Assembly: GCF_032062175.1 (NCBI RefSeq)
Contig: NZ_DAMBQK010000024.1
Span: 1-64,000 of the forward strand
Source of the DNA: Atlantibacter sp032062175
Lineage (GTDB): Bacteria; Pseudomonadota; Gammaproteobacteria; Enterobacterales; Enterobacteriaceae
Direction of reading: 5' to 3'
Length of the DNA: 64,000 nt
Below are positions 1 through 8,648 of this stretch, piece after piece. Below the pieces are notes generated by a model, which did not search any database, was not told the DNA's origin, and saw only the letters and a list, made by a program, of their open reading frames with translations. Numbering within the stretch: the first letter of the stretch is position 1; each line of letters opens with the position of its first letter. A program made the translations under genes and the position numbers.

Positions 1-53
1 AGTTTTATATTTACGCGCGCACGCGGTATCTCGTTCTGAAATGATTCAGACAT
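1..53 (-). CDS. tssB: TssB (VipA-type), type VI secretion contractile sheath small subunit, N-terminal 17 codons only
   Basis: The ATG at 53-51 is preceded on the minus strand by AGGAG at a good distance. The seventeen codons read MSESFQNEIPRARVNIK before the window ends. This is the conserved beginning of TssB, which forms with TssC the sheath whose contraction drives the type VI secretion tube. The call rests on recognising the N-terminal signature (SESFQNE..RARVNIK) only; the rest of the gene and cluster lie outside the window. As tssB is often the first gene of a T6SS operon, the roughly 500-bp non-coding stretch behind it probably carries the cluster promoter (inference). Confidence 0.75.
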   Translation of the reverse strand, partial: MSESFQNEIPRARVNIK

Positions 54-564
54 ATTTATTTATCTCCTGAATTAATTAATCCCTTATGCGGGCTGTATGT
101 CATCATTTAAAATAGGATTTAATTTTAACGCTTAATTCAACGTAACGTAAAGCGGACTAAACGGAACAATCAATATCAGCAATCACTAATTAAGACCAGC
201 CATGGCTATACTTTGCAGGCATAGGCGGGTCAGCGAGGGATGGCAATTACGTATTTATATTAAATCAGACTTTATTCTCATAAATTAAGAAAATGCAAAT
301 GAACAAGAAACAGCCACACTAGCCATAATTAAGCCTGAAATACAATTCACTATATGATTTATTTAACCTGAAAGCATTACCAAAAATTATGTAACATTAT
401 TTGCACGTATGATATTCGATAATGAGTGGCTGAATTCATAAATGAGCTTGTATAAAAATGAACGCACTTCCCCTTGACGTCATTTAAAGACATCCTGACT
501 TACCACGACAAAGAATCAATCCTTCAGTAACTCTATTCCACTCCCCCTGAAAGGAAACACAAAT
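54..564. other. AT-rich upstream region of the T6SS gene, no gene seen
   Basis: About 510 bp with no convincing reading frame on either strand and much lower GC than the flanking genes. It separates the minus-strand tssB start from a plus-strand short ORF. High AT content and length are what one expects of a silenced (H-NS type) T6SS promoter region, but no specific operator was recognised. Confidence 0.4.
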
Positions 565-630
565 ATGCAACAGCAAGAACGCGCGCATACGAAGAGGTGG
601 TGGAATATCGTTCATTTATTATCGTGCTGA
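565..630 (+). CDS. Short 21-codon ORF with a good ribosome binding site; possible leader or truncated gene start
   Basis: ATG at 565 is preceded by GAAAGGAAACACAA, a strong Shine-Dalgarno at suitable spacing. The peptide is MQQQERAHTKRWWNIVHLLS followed by one Cys and TGA. It is basic at the N terminus with a short hydrophobic end, so it could be the stump of a truncated membrane protein or a real small peptide. Nothing downstream to 850 reads as a gene. Not recognised; function unknown. Confidence 0.25.
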   Translation: MQQQERAHTKRWWNIVHLLSC

Positions 631-807
631 GAGTCTACCAGGGCGGCTTGCCAAGATGCCCCAAGGGCATGGGGCGGTGTGGTTGGCTTAGCTAAGGCAT
701 TGTCATCGGGCAAGAAATATCGATATCTGCAAGTTTGTCTTCATACCAGAGAATCTTTTGCCGCGCCAGGCGCTCGGTGAGACTAAGCCAGTACATCCTT
801 TTGCTCC

Positions 808-831
808 GCAGGCTCCCTGACCGGAGCCTGC
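808..831. terminator. Hairpin between the T6SS side and the DJ-1/PfpI gene
   Basis: Nine-base-pair perfect stem GCAGGCTCC / GGAGCCTGC with a six-base loop, lying 20 bp beyond the stop of the minus-strand gene at 851. The U-run is short on both strands, so it is a moderate terminator candidate. Confidence 0.5.
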
Positions 832-850
832 CTGTTTATTGATGAGAAGG

Positions 851-1546
851 TCAATAAAGATCGCTGAATTTGTCGTCTGAGGCATCGGCCTTATACGTGT
901 ATTCGGTATAATTTTCGACTTCTTTTAACACCTGCGGCCCGTACAGTTTATTAATAAAGAATAGGCTCATGTCGATACCTGCAGATACGCCTGATGAGGT
1001 AATAAATTTCCCATCTTCAACCCAACGTGCCTTTCTAACCCAGTTAACTTTTGGTCCCTGGCTGGCAACCCAGTCGAAAACACTTTTATTGGAAGTGGCA
1101 CGGTGATTATCCAGCAAGCCTGCTTTCGCTAACAACGCCGAGCCGGTGCAGACCGATAAAACATATTGCGTACCAGAGGCCGTTTTTTTCAGCCATTGCA
1201 GCAGGGCCGGGTTGGCTATTTCTGTTCGTACCCCCTGCCCGCCGGGAATAAGTAAAATATCCACGTGGGGCGCATGCGCAATATCGGTATCTACCTTTAC
1301 GGCTGGCCCCTGATTAGAGGGGATATTGCCTGTCGTGGTGCCAATCAGTACCAGTTTCATTTTCTCCGGCAATGCGCCAAACATTTCGGCAGGGCCAAAA
1401 ACATCTAATAACTCAAATCCCGGAAAAATAACAATGCCGACCGTTTTTGTTGCGGCATCATCGGTATCAATAGGATGTGCCACGCTGCTAAAACTGTATA
1501 TGCATGCTGCAAAAGAGAAAATAAACGCCATTTTTTTGAAAAACAT
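851..1546 (-). CDS. Exported DJ-1/PfpI family protein (ThiJ/AraC-N-like glutamine amidotransferase fold)
   Basis: The 231-residue product starts with a signal-peptide-like segment (basic MFFKKM, hydrophobic core, cleavage probably near AHA/AHP around residue 24). The mature part has the DJ-1/PfpI core: PGFELLDVFGP near residue 45 and the nucleophile elbow VCTG with Cys near residue 132. Such proteins act as chaperone/deglycase-like enzymes, hydratases or peptidases; the substrate cannot be told here. I chose ATG 1546 over the upstream ATG at 1579 because GCGGAG lies before it and it begins exactly at the signal peptide. It is followed on the same strand (upstream gene) by a LuxR-type regulator 47 bp away, which may be coupled. 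A periplasmic location is an inference from the leader. Confidence 0.8.
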   Translation of the reverse strand: MFFKKMAFIFSFAACIYSFSSVAHPIDTDDAATKTVGIVIFPGFELLDVFGPAEMFGALPEKMKLVLIGTTTGNIPSNQGPAVKVDTDIAHAPHVDILLIPGGQGVRTEIANPALLQWLKKTASGTQYVLSVCTGSALLAKAGLLDNHRATSNKSVFDWVASQGPKVNWVRKARWVEDGKFITSSGVSAGIDMSLFFINKLYGPQVLKEVENYTEYTYKADASDDKFSDLY

Positions 1547-1593
1547 GTAATTGATAACTCCGCTGAAGATAATAAACATTTTAAAGTCGATAT

Positions 1594-2190
1594 TCAGATG
1601 ACCCGGACCGCATCCCTTAAATAGTAAAGGCGATTAAGATGATTAATACCGAACCGTTTCATGGCGCGCAGTTTTAATGAATACACGGTCTTTTGTGAAA
1701 TATTCATAATAATACTGATGTTGCACACGCTCATTCCAATGAGCAGCAGTCTGAGCACCTTGCGCTCCCTTGCGGTTAATCGTCCTTCCGGTATGTCGTT
1801 ATCGGGTTCGCTAAAACAGGTATTTAGTTGCGTATGCGCTTTCGCAAAAGATTGCACGGGGATCACCTGCACTCTGCAGCCGGTCAAAATCGCAGTCTGA
1901 AGCACTCGTTCGCTCAGGCGATGGCGGCACAGGCAAAGCAGTTTAATATTGGGGTGGGTTTTATTTAACTTAATTACTGAGGTCAGCCACTCGCGGCCTT
2001 CTGCGATAAACAGCGTATCAGTACACAGGATCCGCACCGCATTTTCCGGCAACGCGGTAAATGCAGACAGGTGCGCATAATCAAAAATAGTCACAGGCAG
2101 ATGATTAATTTTTAACGCCTCTGCGATTTTTTCAAGACCTGCCCGAGCGTACCTGTCCGGTTCATATAATAATACGCTAACGTTGCTCAT
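1594..2190 (-). CDS. LuxR/FixJ-type transcriptional regulator, BglJ/RcsA-like architecture
   Basis: About 199 residues. The C-terminal third (from about residue 135) is a LuxR HTH: LTARERKVLRLLLIGMS, then SQKTVYSLKLRAMKRFG, with the conserved E-R and recognition-helix pattern. The N-terminal domain resembles a degenerate receiver (VSVLLYEPDRYARAGLE) but I do not see a convincing phospho-acceptor aspartate in the usual place, as in RcsA, BglJ and EcpR-type auxiliary regulators. Two adjacent ATGs (2193, 2190); AAGGA sits six bases before the second. It lies upstream of and co-directional with the DJ-1/PfpI gene. Targets unknown; biofilm, fimbrial or T6SS control would be guesses. Confidence 0.75.
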   Translation of the reverse strand: MSNVSVLLYEPDRYARAGLEKIAEALKINHLPVTIFDYAHLSAFTALPENAVRILCTDTLFIAEGREWLTSVIKLNKTHPNIKLLCLCRHRLSERVLQTAILTGCRVQVIPVQSFAKAHTQLNTCFSEPDNDIPEGRLTARERKVLRLLLIGMSVCNISIIMNISQKTVYSLKLRAMKRFGINHLNRLYYLRDAVRVI

Positions 2191-2298
2191 CATCGTTCCT
2201 TAGAATTATTTCAGGAAACAGCCTTTATTAAATCGCGCTGTTTCCTGCGGTTGCTAAAATACTGTCGGCGGCGTCCCTGTCGCCCCGTCATATCGCTA

Positions 2299-2698
2299 TT
2301 ACTGTGAACGGCGACAGGTAAAGGAGAGTGCAGTTATTTGCTTATCCATAAAGGCGGCAACGGAAAACCCATTGTTTTCTGTCGGGCCAGCCATAATAAA
2401 GAGTGATTCCACCTTTTTGATGTGATCCCCCGCCTCGCCTTCTTTAGCAAAGAACCCAATTTTATCTGCACGTTGCCCTGTTCCAGCTTTACCAAAAGAA
2501 ACATAATCACCAGGGACTCCATCGACCGGCTCACGGGCCACGCTCCGCCGCGCGCGTGATGGCGGGCATGAACGCGATCGCAACCGGGAAGACCCGTTGA
2601 ACGGTGATATTCAGCCAGGTGACCAGGCTGACCAGACGGGTGCGACGATGAAGACCGCCTGGCTGACGAAATACAGGGGGAGAATGTAGTTGATCCAT
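2299..2698 (-). pseudogene. Decayed coding sequence, two out-of-frame pieces of unrecognised gene(s)
   Basis: Two minus-strand pieces carry gene-like codon use but do not connect. The first (2698-2531, 55 codons from ATG to TGA) ends in a hydrophobic segment beginning LVSLVTWLNITVQRV, resembling a membrane protein N terminus. The second (about 2525-2299) reads GDYVSFGKAGTGQRADKIGF onward to TAA in another frame, with host-like codons (GGT AAA GCT). No start codon serves the second piece. I infer a gene, or two genes, disrupted by deletion or frameshift. Neither piece was assigned to a family. Confidence 0.4.
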
Positions 2699-3340
2699 AT
2701 TTTTTGCTCAAAATAATCGGGCGTGCGCAATTAATCCGCCATAATGATTACCAGGTGGAGGACACGATATTTTCAATTAATAAAGTTCCATGCTCTTTAG
2801 CGCAGAAATAACCGACCGCGCTAATAACATAAAACAATTCAACACTCAGGAAAAACTCTGCCTACTCAGGTTGTAGTGAAATAATAGAAAAAAGAGCAGG
2901 TAATCCTGAAGCCGTGAGCGTCTTCAATTCCTCACCCATGCAGCCTTGAAGAACCTTTTAAATTCCAGAGCACTGACTCTCCGTGGCAGAGACATTAAAA
3001 CACCCTCCCCCATCTTTATGAAAATAATTGTAAGTGTTAAATGATAAATAATAGTTAAACAAACACACCGAGCGTTAAAAATAAAACGCACGGGTTAAAA
3101 GCAGTCTTTTTTTTATTTTTAATCCAATGACTTTCGGAATTTAGAACAATTGTTGCAGAAAAGAACCAGTATTTAATTTGTACGGTTTTCGATATTTAAT
3201 CTGGTATAGAAAAAGTCGTGGCAAATTACGCCATTAAGCGTAATGCCATCAGCGGGTTAATGACATGAGGAAATAATGGCGGGTGCTGTCACGGAGAATC
3301 GCGTTCCGTTTGCAGCGTCAGCGCGAAACGTAATCAATAT
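2699..3340. other. AT-rich non-coding stretch
   Basis: About 640 bp with only short, poor reading frames on both strands, including a T-rich run near 3105-3120. It lies between the decayed gene and the end of the DUF3142 gene. No tRNA, repeat or regulatory motif was recognised. Confidence 0.4.
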
Positions 3341-4057
3341 TCAACGTCCAGCCGGGTTGAGCATAAATACCACGGTGCCACGATACCACGGCGAGGTTTG
3401 CAACCGGGCTTCAGCCTGTGCGTCGCGCTTGCCATGTTGCACCAACCCGAGTTTGAACGGGATGCGCAGCCGGGTCAGCGCGGGCAGATAATCCTGATAA
3501 TTCGCCACGGTACTTCGGCCCTGGTAGCTTTGCACCACCAGTTCATCCACCGGTAAGGCATTGAGCGTCGCCACATCGCCGGTCTTCGCCCAGTCCAGCA
3601 ACCCCGTCACGCCCAGTGCGAACTGCGGCGGCAGTTGTTGGCGCAACTGCCGCAAAAAGCGCGCGTAGTCGTCAAGCTGGTGCGTGGCGGCATCAAAATC
3701 GACCTGCAATCCCACCACCTGGTTTCCCGCCGCTTGCCAGCGCTGCATAAGCCGCACCAGCCGCGGTGCGATTGTTTCCGGCACGTCCAGGGTAGTAAAG
3801 CGCACCGTCAGCCAGATGGACGGGAACGTCAGGTGGCTGACCGGCAGCCCCAGCCGCTGAAATTCCACCACACCTGCGCGTTGCAGCACTTCGCCCTGAT
3901 GCAGATAGACGGTTTGCGCGTCGCGCAATTCGTTACTGGCTTTTACGCCTGACCAGAGCCAAAAGGCCGGATGGTCGCGGGCCGTGACAATGTCCGCCGC
4001 CCGCGCCTGCCCGGCCAGCAGCGCCATTACCAGTAGTATTTGAGTTTTTGCGCCCAC
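3341..4057 (-). CDS. DUF3142 family exported protein
   Basis: Product of 238 residues beginning with a signal peptide (hydrophobic core LLVMALLAG, cleavage near QARA-A around residue 20). The body contains features typical of DUF3142, a TIM-barrel glycosidase-like family: HPAFWLWSG near the N terminus, VVGLQVDFDAAT mid-protein and VDELVVQSYQGRST. The acidic pair in LQVDFD could be active-site residues, but this is inference. Its start overlaps the end of the upstream 714-residue gene by 31 bp, so the two are almost certainly translated from one mRNA. Family name is fairly sure; biochemical activity is unknown. Confidence 0.75.
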   Translation of the reverse strand: MGAKTQILLVMALLAGQARAADIVTARDHPAFWLWSGVKASNELRDAQTVYLHQGEVLQRAGVVEFQRLGLPVSHLTFPSIWLTVRFTTLDVPETIAPRLVRLMQRWQAAGNQVVGLQVDFDAATHQLDDYARFLRQLRQQLPPQFALGVTGLLDWAKTGDVATLNALPVDELVVQSYQGRSTVANYQDYLPALTRLRIPFKLGLVQHGKRDAQAEARLQTSPWYRGTVVFMLNPAGR

Positions 4058-6171
4058 GGGCTGCCCGGATATTGCGTTTTTAATTGACTGAACCAGCGCT
4101 TGCGCTGCGTTTTATCCACCTCGGTGCCGCCGCATTCGTTCATGCCGGACGGCGCGTAACACATAATGGCGCGATACAGCGCATAGCTCTTATCTTCCGG
4201 TTCCGCGCCTGTCGAGGCGATAACGTGCTGATAATAATGTTGGCGGTCGAACTGGCCGAACGGTTTCTCGCGGGCGATAGCCGCTTCCAGCACATCGTTG
4301 CCCGCGCTGTCTTTCCACAGATCGACATGCGTTTGCGTGGTGCGGAAGAACTCGCCCAGGCAGTTCAACGCGTGGGCGTCGTCCGCTTTTTTGTTCAGCG
4401 TCTGCACGGTTTCGTCGAGGCTTCTGCACACATATCCCGGTTCGGTGCCTTTGCCGTTCCAGTCAAAGGCGCTGAGATTGACATCGTCAAACGCCTCGCC
4501 AACCACCGGCGGGGTGATGGCGTTGATAAGCGTCCTGTCATTTAACCAGTCAGCCAGTCGTTGTTCAGTGAGATCCCGCACCAACAGGGTATGCAGAGCG
4601 ATGGTGCGCACCTCGTTGTTTGGCCCGTTTTGCGCCTGCTGGCGCAACAGCTCAGGCGAAGCCGCCGCTTTCAACACCCTGGAGCGAAAGCGCAGGTTTG
4701 TCACCTGGCTTTCAGGGGCAAAGACGGCGGAGATTTCGTCGTTGTACACCAGCGTGGCGGCCAGTTTGGCCTGGAGATACTGCTGCTGTTCATTATCCTG
4801 GCTGAGCTTAAGCAGTTGTCGCCAGAAATCACGCGCCGCAGGCCACTGCTTCTGCCCCATCAGCCCTTCGCCGTACATTACCTGCTCGCTGAAGGCGAGC
4901 AGATCGTGAGCCGGGAGCTGTTTTGCTGGCGTGACCTCCCTGAGCAGCGCGGCATAGTTTTCTGTCGCCAACCATAAATTAAGCTGGAGATTGCGCCATA
5001 GCGGCAGTTTTCCGCTTTTTTCAAATACCGGCCTGGTATTGTCGAGCATCTGCTGGGTCAGCGTGGGTTTGTTATCACTCTTGAGGCGCAGCGCCCGCAG
5101 CAATTCGATATAACTCACCTGCGACGCCTGTGGAAACGCCTCGTGCACCGGGTTGGCGAGGAATTGCATGCCATAGACGTTGTCGTACTCTGTCACCAGG
5201 TCGCGTAACGCTTGCGGGCTGGCGGCCTGCTGAAAAATCTGTTCATAGCGCTCCGCCAACTGCGGCCAGTCTTGCTGATACCAATTGATGCGTCGCAACA
5301 GGCCGCGCGCGGAGTCGGCATACTGTCCCTGAGGAAAGCGTTGCAGATAGGCCTGCGCCGCCGTTCGCGCCTGGGCGGCGTCCTCGCGATCGATGCGCGC
5401 GATGTCAAAATCGCCATATTCGCCCACGCTGTTCTGGCTGCTTTTGTTGAGTGCCGTGCGGATCAACATATACTGCGCGGTTTCTGCCAGCCACGGGCGG
5501 TCGCTTTGGGTGAGTGTGCTGAAATCTTGTTCTGCATTGGGGTAGTCGCCACCATAAAAGCGCGCCGCCGCCGTGAGGTAGGTTTTCCAGGGCGATGACG
5601 GCGCATTAGACGGTAGCCCGGCCAGCGCCGCGATGGCCTGTTCGGGCGTCGCGCCCGCGAAAATCGCCACGCGCACCTGCGCCAGCCCGCGACGCTGCTC
5701 GGACGTCAGCGCGCTGTCAGCCAGCAGCCCGGCAAAGAACTGGCTTACGCTCGCAAGATTATTTGAGACAAAGCGGTTTTCCAGTTCGTCAGCATGGCCG
5801 CTCAGGCTGGCGGGATCGAGTTGCAGCGCGGCGACCTGCTCCGCAAGACGCGGGTTTTCGCTTTGCGGCGCTGCTGCGGGAGGTTGCGCGGCGGCCTCGT
5901 CCCACTGTGGATGATAAGCAAAATAATAATCGCGGGAACGGGTGATATCTGCAGGCATAGACTGGACGGGCAACGCGAAAGATTTGGCCTCGCTGAGCAG
6001 GCGCAGCAGGTTGTCGCGCGAATCATTGCCCGGCGTTAAAACCGGTACGCCCTTTAGCAGACAATTGTCCGCGCTCCAGGCGCAATCTTCCATATCAAAT
6101 GAAGCGTAAGCAGAAGTACTCGCCAGCATAGCGGCGTAGACCAACAGCGATTGCGGGATCTTCCTGACCAT
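4027..6171 (-). CDS. Large exported protein of unknown function with TPR-like helical repeats, partner of DUF3142 gene
   Basis: A 714-residue product with a signal peptide (MVRKIPQSLLVYAAMLAST, cleavage near AYA-S). The mature protein is alanine- and glutamine-rich and largely helical; segments such as AARFYGGDYPNAEQDFSTL and AQAYLQRFPQGQYADSARGL look like tetratricopeptide-type repeats as in BamD/YbgF-like periplasmic proteins. Four cysteines near the start (DCAWSADNC) and near the end (CYAPSGMNECG) could form disulfides. It overlaps the DUF3142 gene by 31 bp, so the pair probably functions together in the periplasm. I do not recognise a named family; polysaccharide- or envelope-related work is a guess from the partner. 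Confidence 0.75.
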   Translation of the reverse strand: MVRKIPQSLLVYAAMLASTSAYASFDMEDCAWSADNCLLKGVPVLTPGNDSRDNLLRLLSEAKSFALPVQSMPADITRSRDYYFAYHPQWDEAAAQPPAAAPQSENPRLAEQVAALQLDPASLSGHADELENRFVSNNLASVSQFFAGLLADSALTSEQRRGLAQVRVAIFAGATPEQAIAALAGLPSNAPSSPWKTYLTAAARFYGGDYPNAEQDFSTLTQSDRPWLAETAQYMLIRTALNKSSQNSVGEYGDFDIARIDREDAAQARTAAQAYLQRFPQGQYADSARGLLRRINWYQQDWPQLAERYEQIFQQAASPQALRDLVTEYDNVYGMQFLANPVHEAFPQASQVSYIELLRALRLKSDNKPTLTQQMLDNTRPVFEKSGKLPLWRNLQLNLWLATENYAALLREVTPAKQLPAHDLLAFSEQVMYGEGLMGQKQWPAARDFWRQLLKLSQDNEQQQYLQAKLAATLVYNDEISAVFAPESQVTNLRFRSRVLKAAASPELLRQQAQNGPNNEVRTIALHTLLVRDLTEQRLADWLNDRTLINAITPPVVGEAFDDVNLSAFDWNGKGTEPGYVCRSLDETVQTLNKKADDAHALNCLGEFFRTTQTHVDLWKDSAGNDVLEAAIAREKPFGQFDRQHYYQHVIASTGAEPEDKSYALYRAIMCYAPSGMNECGGTEVDKTQRKRWFSQLKTQYPGSPWAQKLKYYW

Positions 6172-6240
6172 AAAGGGTTCCTGTAGATTTTGTAGGATGG
6201 GGTTTTTATATAAGGGAATGCGGCCAGCAGCAACCCGATA

Positions 6241-6273
6241 AAAAACCGCTGCTGCTGAAATCTCAGCGGTTTT
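6241..6273. terminator. Bidirectional hairpin terminator at the end of arnF
   Basis: AAAAACCGCTG pairs with CAGCGGTTTTT around a short loop; the A- and T-runs make it work in both directions. The right arm contains the arnF stop codon, so it ends the arn transcript. Confidence 0.75.
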
Positions 6274-6673
6274 TTAACGCAGAAGGCCTACTTTTTATTC
6301 CCGAACCGTCCGAAAAAATAATCACCACACCCGACACTATCAGTACTACGCCCACAAGGCTTCGCCATAAAAAAGGTTCAGCGATGGCCGGTATAAACTG
6401 TGCCGCCAGCCATACGGCAGGATAACTCAGGCTCAGAACCGCATAGGCCTTTCCCAGAGGAACCCGGCGAAGAGCGAAAAACCAGAAGAGCATAGACACC
6501 GCGTAGCATATAAGCCCCCCGAGGAGCGCAAAGACAGGCGCGGCAAATAAAGCGTCCGGGCGCAGTAAAACGTCCGATAAGGATCCTGTGTGAAGGTTTA
6601 TCGAGGCGAATTTTAGTAAAAGCTGAGCCAGACTCACCAAAAAAACACTGCACAATACGTTGATCATTCCCAC
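6263..6673 (-). CDS. arnF: ArnF, L-Ara4N-phosphoundecaprenol flippase subunit
   Basis: A 134-136 residue EamA/SMR-like membrane protein with four predicted helices (starts VLCSVFLVSLAQLLLKFASI, final helix SLVGVVLIVSGVVIIF). ArnE and ArnF together move L-Ara4N-undecaprenyl phosphate across the inner membrane for lipid A modification. The assignment uses the family pattern SVAQL..KAYAVLSLSYPAVW and, above all, its place as last gene of a complete arn operon, overlapping arnE by about 10 bp. Two starts are possible (6673 or 6667). Confidence 0.9.
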   Translation of the reverse strand: MGMINVLCSVFLVSLAQLLLKFASINLHTGSLSDVLLRPDALFAAPVFALLGGLICYAVSMLFWFFALRRVPLGKAYAVLSLSYPAVWLAAQFIPAIAEPFLWRSLVGVVLIVSGVVIIFSDGSGIKSRPSALKNR

Positions 6674-6996
6674 GGTGACGCTCCTGTCAATAAGACGACC
6701 CCGCTGAGAATAAATAGAATACCAACCCAGTGTCCCGTGGTGATCCTTTCTTTCCAGATTAATTTTGCTGCCAGGGTGACCCAGAAAAAATTAAGCGCCA
6801 GCATGGGATAGGCCAGACTGACCGGCGTGCTTTGTAATACCCATAGCCACACGCCCATCCCCAGGGTTAATGAAATGATGGACAAGCCAAACCAGAGGAT
6901 TATTGCCCACCGTGTAACAGCAAGCGCTGCTTTTTTTTGCAGGGTCTGCCCTGTGCAGGTCAGTAAACTGGTCAGAATGATTCCGGAAATATTCAT
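6664..6996 (-). CDS. arnE: ArnE, L-Ara4N-phosphoundecaprenol flippase subunit
   Basis: A 110-residue SMR/EamA-like protein with four hydrophobic segments; LAYPMLALNFFWVTLAAKLI carries the family's conserved AYP..L motif. It works with ArnF as the flippase for the undecaprenyl-linked aminoarabinose donor. Its ATG overlaps the arnT stop by four bases (ATGA) and its own end overlaps arnF, typical of translational coupling. Confidence 0.9.
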   Translation of the reverse strand: MNISGIILTSLLTCTGQTLQKKAALAVTRWAIILWFGLSIISLTLGMGVWLWVLQSTPVSLAYPMLALNFFWVTLAAKLIWKERITTGHWVGILFILSGVVLLTGASPWE

Positions 6997-8648
6997 TTTT
7001 TCTGCTTATAGCAAAGCAATGTCAGCCGGCCTTCCATCAGCATGTAATCTGGCTTTGGAAGCGTTTTAAAATCCAGATTTTCGTTTTCAGAAAGCAGTAA
7101 GATCAGCGCAACGTCTCCGTTGTGATTAAACGCTTTTAGCCAGCCGGGGAAATCGGCTTCCCTGATAAAACGCCCGGCAGCATCAGGATACTGAAGCCCA
7201 TATTTCATTTCTCCGGCCCGATCGTAAAAGGAGATATCGGTTCGCTTTAATTCCCATGCGATGGAGGCTGCAATGCCCGGGCTGTTCGCCAGAATATATT
7301 TACTGCCCGTTAATGACGCGCGAAGGGTTTTGATAAAATACTGCGGCTGTTTGGTATCAATAACGCTTTCAGGAATAGCATGGGATATCAGCAGCGCCAT
7401 CCCAAGCGGACAGAGCGCCGCCAGCGTCCAGCGTCTTTCCGGTTCACGATAGCTCAGATAGCCAAAAGCCGCCCAGAGCAGAAAGATTAACAGGCCGAAA
7501 CCCAGCGTGAAAATTTCAAATGGCGCAAAAAGCGGGCGACTGGCAATACTCCACGGCGCAAGTACCAGCAGAACAAAAAGTGCAGCCAGAATGCCAAACG
7601 CCATATTAATTCGGGCATTGATACGGTATACCGCCGTGGAGCAAACTTGTAAGCCATACCGGGCTGTCAACAAAGCCAGCGGTGCAAAACAAGGCAGTAT
7701 GTAAGTGGGTAACTTGCCTTTCGCAATACTGAAGAACAGCAAGGGCATAAGGGTCCAGCAAAGCAGATAGAACAACGCCGGATGGTCATGACGATTTTTC
7801 CATCCTGAGTGAAGTGCGCCAGGCAGGAGGCCAAGCCACGGTAAAAACCCTGCTAAAAACAGAGGAAGGTAATACCAGAAAGGGGCCTTATGCTGCGCGT
7901 CTTCATTGGCGAAACGCTGGATATGCTCCACCCAGAAAAAATAGTGCCAGAAATCCGGCTCGCGTTGGGCAATGGCGATCCCCCAGGGCAGCACCGTCAG
8001 CGTGGCAGTCACGATCGCCAGCCCACCGAATGTCAGAACGTCTTTCCATCGTCTGGCAAAAATAATCCAGGGAAGCGCCGCGATGACCGGTATAGCCAGC
8101 GCAAGAAAGCCTTTTGTCATCACCCCGAAACCGCAGGCTACCCCCAGTAATGCATAACTCAGTATCTTTTTTCCGTTCGTGGTTGCCTGAGTGGCCATCC
8201 AGAAAAGACACATTGCCGCAGTAAGCCACAGTGTCACCATCGGATCCAGAACGGCATAGGTGCCAACACCATAGACGAGAAATGAGGTGAGGTAGATGAC
8301 AGGAGCCAGTAGCGCAGTGCGTTTATCACCCCACATCCGCCATGCCAGCCAGGCAATCAGTAACGCACTCAAGGTAACGGATAATACTGAACCAAAGCGT
8401 ACGGCAAAGTTATTATGCCCAAAAAGCCACTGGCCAATATTATTTATCCAGTAACCTGCGACGGGTTTTTCAAAATAGCGTAAGCCGAAGAAATGCGGCA
8501 CGATCCAGTCACCTGAAGCGAGCATTTCCCGACTGATTTCAGCGTAACGGGTTTCATCCGGTTGCCAGAGCGCTCTGGCATTTAGCGGAACCAGATAATA
8601 CAGGACATAACCCATCAGCATTAATAAGAAGGCGTTGGCGCTTTTCAT
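6993..8648 (-). CDS. arnT: ArnT, lipid A L-Ara4N transferase
   Basis: A 551-residue integral inner-membrane glycosyltransferase of the PMT/GT83 type. Family signatures are present: WQPDETRYAEISREML in the first periplasmic loop with the acidic catalytic pair, and RYFEKPVAGYWINNIGQWLF. It transfers L-Ara4N from the undecaprenyl carrier to lipid A phosphates on the periplasmic face, lowering negative charge and binding of polymyxins. Length matches the family (about 550). The start overlaps the arnD stop by one base (TAATG). Confidence 0.96.
   Translation of the reverse strand: MKSANAFLLMLMGYVLYYLVPLNARALWQPDETRYAEISREMLASGDWIVPHFFGLRYFEKPVAGYWINNIGQWLFGHNNFAVRFGSVLSVTLSALLIAWLAWRMWGDKRTALLAPVIYLTSFLVYGVGTYAVLDPMVTLWLTAAMCLFWMATQATTNGKKILSYALLGVACGFGVMTKGFLALAIPVIAALPWIIFARRWKDVLTFGGLAIVTATLTVLPWGIAIAQREPDFWHYFFWVEHIQRFANEDAQHKAPFWYYLPLFLAGFLPWLGLLPGALHSGWKNRHDHPALFYLLCWTLMPLLFFSIAKGKLPTYILPCFAPLALLTARYGLQVCSTAVYRINARINMAFGILAALFVLLVLAPWSIASRPLFAPFEIFTLGFGLLIFLLWAAFGYLSYREPERRWTLAALCPLGMALLISHAIPESVIDTKQPQYFIKTLRASLTGSKYILANSPGIAASIAWELKRTDISFYDRAGEMKYGLQYPDAAGRFIREADFPGWLKAFNHNGDVALILLLSENENLDFKTLPKPDYMLMEGRLTLLCYKQKK

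Noticed and set aside
703..885. 60-codon minus-strand frame across the hairpin at 808-831
   Set aside because: Contains the terminator stem and has no family pattern.
4298..4909. Plus-strand frame of 203 codons opposite the 714-residue gene
   Set aside because: Composition (Ser/Arg/Cys-rich) and position antisense to a well-formed exported protein mark it as a shadow.
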